Assembly: GCA_002380945.1 (NCBI GenBank)
Contig: DFWO01000134.1
Span: forward strand, 3,253-22,551
Source of the DNA: Methylococcaceae bacterium UBA4132
GTDB taxonomy: Bacteria; Pseudomonadota; Gammaproteobacteria; Methylococcales; Methylomonadaceae
DNA: 19,299 bases
Direction of reading: 5' to 3'
The notes under the pieces were generated by a model. The model had not been told where the DNA came from. It saw nothing but the letters and a program-made list of their open reading frames with translations, and searched no databases. Made by a program: the position numbers and the translations under genes. Position 1 is the stretch's first letter; each line of letters begins with the position of its first letter. Of the stretch, positions 15,534-19,299 are shown piece by piece.

Positions 15534-15999
15534 AGTATTGTAGATTCGTGTTGAGGTGGGAGGAGATTAGTTTCGATTTTGCTTATTGTTAATGTAGTTA
15601 TTATAAATAGTAGCTTAAAGTTATATCATAACTTATTGAATATAAAATATTTTACTAACAAATGCTATTGCCAAAATTAGAGCTAGCTGCCTTTGTTGTG
15701 TAAGCTCAAACTTTGGTCTTAAACATTATAATCCATCACAGAAAAATTACCGATCTATACCATATCCATTGTTGTCAATTAATTTTAGAGACAAAATTAA
15801 TAAATTGAAATTGCTCTTTCATTGCCCAATAATTAAATAACTCTCATTACCTATATATCATTGTTTGAGTTTAACAAGCACAACTTGTATATCCATCAAA
15901 ATTAGGGTGATTTATATAGCGTAAGATTTTAGGTTGTTATAAACTGTTTTTCGAGCATTTGCTCAAGAGAGTCATAAAATAATAATACAGGAGATAACT
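15534..15999. other. AT-rich 466-bp intergenic region with a perfect inverted repeat
   Basis: This gap separates the divergent cyclic-nucleotide-binding and haemoglobin genes and has no protein-like ORF. ATTAATTTT (15778-15786) and AAAATTAAT (15793-15801) are a perfect 9-nt inverted repeat with a 6-nt spacer. A small hairpin GAGCA-TT-TGCTC lies at 15953-15964, and ACAAG/CTTGT at 15874-15888. A TATAAA at 15938-15943 is a weak -10 candidate for the haemoglobin gene. I see no clear FNR, NsrR or Fur site. Confidence 0.45.
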
Positions 16000-16392
16000 A
16001 TGAGTGAAGTACAAGACACAACAAGCAACCCATCATTATTCGATCAACTAGGTGGATCTGCCGCTGTCGATGCTGCTGTCGATATTTTTTATCGCAAAGT
16101 GTTGTCGGATTATCGCATCAACCGTTTTTTTGACAATAGCGATATGGAAAAACAAGCCGCTAAACAAAAAGCATTTTTAACAATGGCATTTGGTGGACCA
16201 AATAATTACAGTGGTACTGATATGCGTACCGCTCATGCTAAATTTGTCAAAATGGGCTTGAATGACAGTCATTTTGATGCTGTTATGGAACATTTAACAG
16301 CTACTTTAGTAGAGCTAAGTGTACCGCCTGCACTGATTGCTCAAGTGGCAGCCATTGCTGAAAGTACGCGTGCTGACGTATTAAATAGATAA
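16000..16392 (+). CDS. Group I truncated haemoglobin
   Basis: The 130-residue protein is a 2-on-2 globin of group I (trHbN class). It starts SLFDQLGGSAAVDAAVDIFY with the B9-B10 pair F30-Y31, where the B10 tyrosine stabilises bound oxygen. The FLTMAFGG motif (59-66) marks the E-helix end, the proximal haem ligand is H79 in MRTAHAKF, and H91 follows in SHFDAV. Such proteins bind O2 and NO; many act in NO detoxification or oxygen handling in the cytosol. ATG 16000 has a strong CAGGAG 7 nt upstream. It stands alone after a long regulatory gap, so the ligand role is not clarified by neighbours. Confidence 0.93.
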   Translation: MSEVQDTTSNPSLFDQLGGSAAVDAAVDIFYRKVLSDYRINRFFDNSDMEKQAAKQKAFLTMAFGGPNNYSGTDMRTAHAKFVKMGLNDSHFDAVMEHLTATLVELSVPPALIAQVAAIAESTRADVLNR

Positions 16393-16416
16393 CACCCCCT
16401 TAAGGTGGAGGACATC

Positions 16417-16476
16417 ATGCCAAAACTAGCCTTAAATAGAACTATATCGCTAATCAACCTGATGAAATGGTATTGA
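16417..16476 (+). CDS. Possible 19-residue small ORF after the haemoglobin gene
   Basis: ATG 16417 follows GGTGGAGGACATC, a strong Shine-Dalgarno, 24 nt after the haemoglobin stop, and encodes MPKLALNRTISLINLMKWY. A frame shifted by one base continues with protein-like ANQPDEMVLNTLIQIP to a TAA at 16522, so this may instead be the start of a larger gene broken by a frameshift. No family is recognised. Confidence 0.3.
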   Translation: MPKLALNRTISLINLMKWY

Positions 16477-16789
16477 ATACCTTAATTCAAATACCTAGGT
16501 TTTGTCGTTCAGGCATTTACTAATCTTGTTTAATGCTTAGTATTGACACTCCTCCACCTGTTTCTGCTAAAAGTCGAGTTATCTTTTTATTACCGTTTGC
16601 ATAGTCGCTGACTTATATTTATAGGAACGCTTTGTATATCACACCCCAAAATTAATACCTTAACATTCGCCTTTTTACACCCACCACTCAACAAAACCAC
16701 TTGTTTTATAGGGCGTTTTTTGCTCTAAAACAGCGCACTTGGCTTGCAATCTAGGGGTTTTTCCTTTAACTTAGCCTCATATCCGTAAA
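16477..16789. other. Intergenic region upstream of the thiamine riboswitch
   Basis: No complete gene is seen. On the minus strand 16520-16613 is open and reads SDYANGNKKITRLLAETGGG and on to TAG, a protein-like C-terminus without a start, possibly a gene relic. TTGACA at 16544-16549 is a good -35 but has no matching -10 at the right distance. A thiC promoter should lie in this gap but I cannot place it. Confidence 0.3.
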
Positions 16790-16879
16790 AGGCTAGGGGT
16801 GCTTATCGTTACTGTACAACGTTAAGCTGAGATTAAACCCTTTGAACCTGACTCTGGTTAACACCAGCGTAGGAAAGCC
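16790..16879 (+). ncRNA. TPP riboswitch (THI element) controlling thiC
   Basis: The sequence has the THI-box hallmarks in order: GGGGTGC (16796-16802), GCTGAGATTAAACCC (16826-16840), GAACCTGACTCTGGTTA (16844-16860) and ACACCAGCGTAGGAA (16861-16875). GGCT (16791-16794) can pair with AGCC (16876-16879) as P1. Thiamine pyrophosphate binding is expected to lower thiC expression. The thiC Shine-Dalgarno starts 32 nt after P1, so translational control is likely. An upstream TAGCC (16772-16776) could pair with GGCTA (16791-16795) in competition with P1. Confidence 0.95.
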
Positions 16880-16920
16880 CTCAAACTTCCCTGCGCTTTT
16901 ATTCTATTTTGGAGAACAGC

Positions 16921-18789
16921 ATGAGCGCAGTCCTAAAAGACGAGCTTGCCAGCAGCGCAAGCTCTGTAAAAATTGATTCCTATCCCGCCTCAGAAAAAAT
17001 CTATGTCCAAGGCTCGCGCCCCGATATTCGTGTGCCGATGCGTAAAATCACCCTGTCTGATACGCCTGTTCATTTTGGTGCAGAAAAAAATCCACCGCTT
17101 TACGTTTATGACACCTCAGGCGTTTATACCGACCCCAACGTTGAAGTAGATTTAAAAAAAGGCTTAGCGGCGATTCGTGCTAACTGGATTTTAGAGCGTG
17201 ATGATACGGAATTATTAGACGGTCCTACGTCTGAATTTGGTCAACAACGTCTACACGACCCTGCTACTGCTGATTTACGTTTTGAATTAACCCGTAAACC
17301 ACGCCGCGCTAAAGCGGGCAAGAATGTCTCGCAAATGCACTATGCCAGACAAGGCATCATCACGCCTGAAATGGAATTTATCGCTATTCGTGAAAACCAA
17401 AAAATGGAAGAAATGCGCGAATTATGGAAAGACCAACATCCTGGCGATTCTTTCGGTGCGTCTATTCCTGATGTCATCACGCCTGAATTTGTTCGTGATG
17501 AAGTAGCGCGTGGTCGTGCGATTATCCCTTGCAACATTAACCATCCTGAACTTGAACCAATGATTATCGGGCGTAATTTCCTCGTCAAAATCAACGGTAA
17601 CTTAGGCAACTCAGCCGTCACTTCCTCCATTGATGAAGAAGTAGAAAAAATGCTCTGGGGCATTCGTTGGGGCGGTGATACCATCATGGATTTATCGACT
17701 GGTAAAAATATTCATGAAACCCGTGAATGGATATTGCGTAACTCACCCGTGCCGATTGGTACTGTGCCTATCTATCAAGCCCTAGAAAAAGTTAATGGTA
17801 AAGCCGAAGACTTAACATGGGAAATTTTCCGCGACACCTTAATTGAACAAGCTGAACAAGGCGTGGATTATTTCACCATTCATGCGGGCGTGCGTTTGCA
17901 TCACGTTCCACTCACTGCAAAACGCATGACTGGCATAGTCTCACGCGGCGGTTCAATCATGGCGAAATGGTGTCTTGCACATCACACCGAAAGTTTCCTT
18001 TACACGCATTTTGAAGAAATTTGCGAAATCATGAAAGCCTACGATGTTGCCTTCTCGTTAGGTGATGGTTTACGACCAGGTTCAATTTATGACGCGAACG
18101 ATGCTGCGCAATTTGGCGAATTAGAAACGCTAGGCGAACTGACCAAAATCGCATGGAAACATGATGTACAAACCATGATTGAAGGACCAGGGCATGTGCC
18201 TCTGCACATGATTAAAGTCAACATGGAAAAACAATTGGAAGAATGCGGCGAAGCTCCGTTTTATACTTTAGGACCTTTAACCACTGACATTGCCCCTGGT
18301 TATGACCATATCACCTCAGCCATCGGCGCGGCAAATATTGGCTGGTACGGTTGCGCGATGCTGTGTTACGTTACCCAAAAAGAACATTTAGGCTTACCCA
18401 ATAAACAAGACGTACGCGAAGGCATCGTGACTTATAAAATCGCAGCACACGCGGCAGACTTAGCCAAAGGACACCCAGGCGCACAAGCCCGCGACAATGC
18501 CATGTCCAAAGCCCGCTTTGAATTCCGTTGGGAAGACCAATTTAACATCGGACTTGATCCTGAAAAAGCGCGTGAATTTCATGATGAAACTTTGCCAAAA
18601 CAATCGGCAAAAGTCGCACACTTCTGCTCGATGTGTGGTCCACATTTCTGCTCGATGAAAATCAGCCAAGACGTGCGTGATTACGCTAACGCAAAAGGCG
18701 TTGCTGAAGAAGAAGCCTTAAAAATAGGCATGGAAGAAAAATCGCAAGAATTTTTACAAGAAGGCGCGGCGATTTACCACGAAGTGTAA
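16921..18789 (+). CDS. thiC: Phosphomethylpyrimidine synthase
   Basis: ThiC is the radical S-adenosylmethionine enzyme that rearranges aminoimidazole ribotide to hydroxymethylpyrimidine phosphate, the pyrimidine half of thiamine. The 4Fe-4S ligands are C569, C572 and C577 in CSMCGPHFCSMK near the C-terminus, the CX2CX4C form peculiar to ThiC. Family blocks such as RPDIRVPMRKITL, NFLVKINGNLGNSAVTSS, FTIHAGVRL, GDGLRPGSIYDANDAAQ, MIEGPGHVP and LTTDIAPGYDHI are intact. ATG 16921 has TTGGAGAA upstream; the in-frame TTG at 16909 overlaps that Shine-Dalgarno and is rejected. The 622 residues are full length. Regulation is by the TPP riboswitch directly upstream. Confidence 0.98.
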   Translation: MSAVLKDELASSASSVKIDSYPASEKIYVQGSRPDIRVPMRKITLSDTPVHFGAEKNPPLYVYDTSGVYTDPNVEVDLKKGLAAIRANWILERDDTELLDGPTSEFGQQRLHDPATADLRFELTRKPRRAKAGKNVSQMHYARQGIITPEMEFIAIRENQKMEEMRELWKDQHPGDSFGASIPDVITPEFVRDEVARGRAIIPCNINHPELEPMIIGRNFLVKINGNLGNSAVTSSIDEEVEKMLWGIRWGGDTIMDLSTGKNIHETREWILRNSPVPIGTVPIYQALEKVNGKAEDLTWEIFRDTLIEQAEQGVDYFTIHAGVRLHHVPLTAKRMTGIVSRGGSIMAKWCLAHHTESFLYTHFEEICEIMKAYDVAFSLGDGLRPGSIYDANDAAQFGELETLGELTKIAWKHDVQTMIEGPGHVPLHMIKVNMEKQLEECGEAPFYTLGPLTTDIAPGYDHITSAIGAANIGWYGCAMLCYVTQKEHLGLPNKQDVREGIVTYKIAAHAADLAKGHPGAQARDNAMSKARFEFRWEDQFNIGLDPEKAREFHDETLPKQSAKVAHFCSMCGPHFCSMKISQDVRDYANAKGVAEEEALKIGMEEKSQEFLQEGAAIYHEV

Positions 18790-18861
18790 GTAAGCCGAGT
18801 GGAGTACAAAATTTTTTGTACCTGACACCCAGCCTCGTTAGCTTTTATACTCTGACGGGGT

Positions 18862-19299
18862 TTACAATTTCATCCTAGTGTTTTTAAAAAATCCTGTTCC
18901 GAGATAAGATTTAACCATCCTTTTCGATGCTGTTGAAAATCTGTGTAACTGTAGCTCAATAACATCCTGCCCTTCGCCATCTTGGCGTACGATGCCACAT
19001 CCCCAGTCTATATCAATAACACACATTTCTAAATCAGGGCGGGTGGCACGCAGATTGACGAATCCACACCATGTTGTACCGTTCCATTGGCTATAGTGCT
19101 GTAGAAATTCTTCATAACTACGTTGGTGCCATGTCGCAGTCATGAACAACAATTACGCCGCCTTCGCTTAAATGCAGGAGAGAGTTCAATATCGCGTCGA
19201 GCTTGTTCTTCAACGTGCAGACCATCAACGAAAATGATGTCATATTCGACATCTTCATTAATCATGGCGAAAAATTCATTAGAACCTGTTCAACATCTC
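18862..19299 (-). pseudogene. Degenerate class I SAM-dependent methyltransferase, 5' end outside window
   Basis: Pieces of one methyltransferase appear in successive frames. SNEFFAMINEDVEYDIIFVD and GLHVEEQARRDIE (about 19278-19180) continue, after a frame change, as NSLLHLSEGGVIVVHDCD (about 19183-19130). After a second change near 19130 the frame resumes at about 19136 as ATWHQRSYEEFLQHYSQWNG and on to the stop at 18862. The order EFF, DIIFVDGLH, RRDIEN, GGVIVVHDC, WHQRSYEEF matches the C-terminal half of FkbM/Methyltransf_24-like enzymes. A TGA also lies in frame at 19292-19290. At least two frameshifts plus a stop make a functional product unlikely, unless the sequence has errors. It converges with thiC. 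Confidence 0.7.

Noticed and set aside
16909..16920. TTG start for thiC four codons earlier
   Set aside because: The TTG overlaps the Shine-Dalgarno GGAG that serves ATG 16921.
18804..18821. GTACAAAA/TTTTGTAC palindrome after thiC as a terminator
   Set aside because: The loop is too short for the full stem, the pairing is all A-T apart from the ends, and no T-run follows.

Overview
The window reads as chromosomal DNA of a moderately AT-rich gammaproteobacterium. GyrA keeps Escherichia coli residue numbering, PheA is the fused chorismate mutase/prephenate dehydratase, serC and pheA lie on the same strand downstream of gyrA, and thiC has a TPP riboswitch. A sulfur-oxidising Thiotrichales/Beggiatoa-like host would fit the base composition and the many palindromic intergenic repeats, but that placement is only a guess.

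Layout. 1-1353 (-) is the 5' part of a cytosolic papain-family peptidase with a TerB-like domain and an acidic tail. 1619-2828 (+) is a two-gene unit: low-molecular-weight protein tyrosine phosphatase and a dienelactone-hydrolase-family protein. 2829-3330 is repeat-rich and holds a 102-bp element built from three hairpins. 3331-6920 (-) is a restriction-modification (R-M) locus with an N-terminal nuclease domain fused to an N6-adenine methyltransferase, followed by a specificity subunit. 7236-9839 (+) is gyrA. 9864-11902 (+) is a second R-M pair, a C5-cytosine methyltransferase overlapping a likely endonuclease. 11946-14440 (+) holds serC and pheA, separated by more repeats and a truncated small ORF. 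A secreted CAP-domain lipoprotein (+) and a stand-alone cyclic-nucleotide-binding protein (-) converge near 15050. A group I truncated haemoglobin sits at 16000-16392, the riboswitch and thiC at 16790-18789, and a decayed methyltransferase gene at the right edge.

The most unusual part is the 3331-6920 locus. One reading frame of 720 codons carries nuclease and methyltransferase, but an in-frame TAA at codon 69 interrupts it, and no ATG, GTG or TTG occurs in frame between that stop and the middle of the methyltransferase. At its 3' end the heptamer A AAT TTT lies 6 nt before a perfect 10-bp stem. The specificity-subunit frame is open upstream of its only standard start, a TTG without a visible Shine-Dalgarno sequence, and the -1 frame joins it to the methyltransferase. 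This is the arrangement of a programmed -1 frameshift signal, which would give a nuclease-methyltransferase-specificity single chain. It is a hypothesis.

Two unrelated R-M systems therefore flank gyrA, and one of them separates gyrA from serC-pheA, which are often neighbours in related bacteria. The rest is ordinary metabolism: serine/vitamin B6 (serC), phenylalanine (pheA) and thiamine (thiC).
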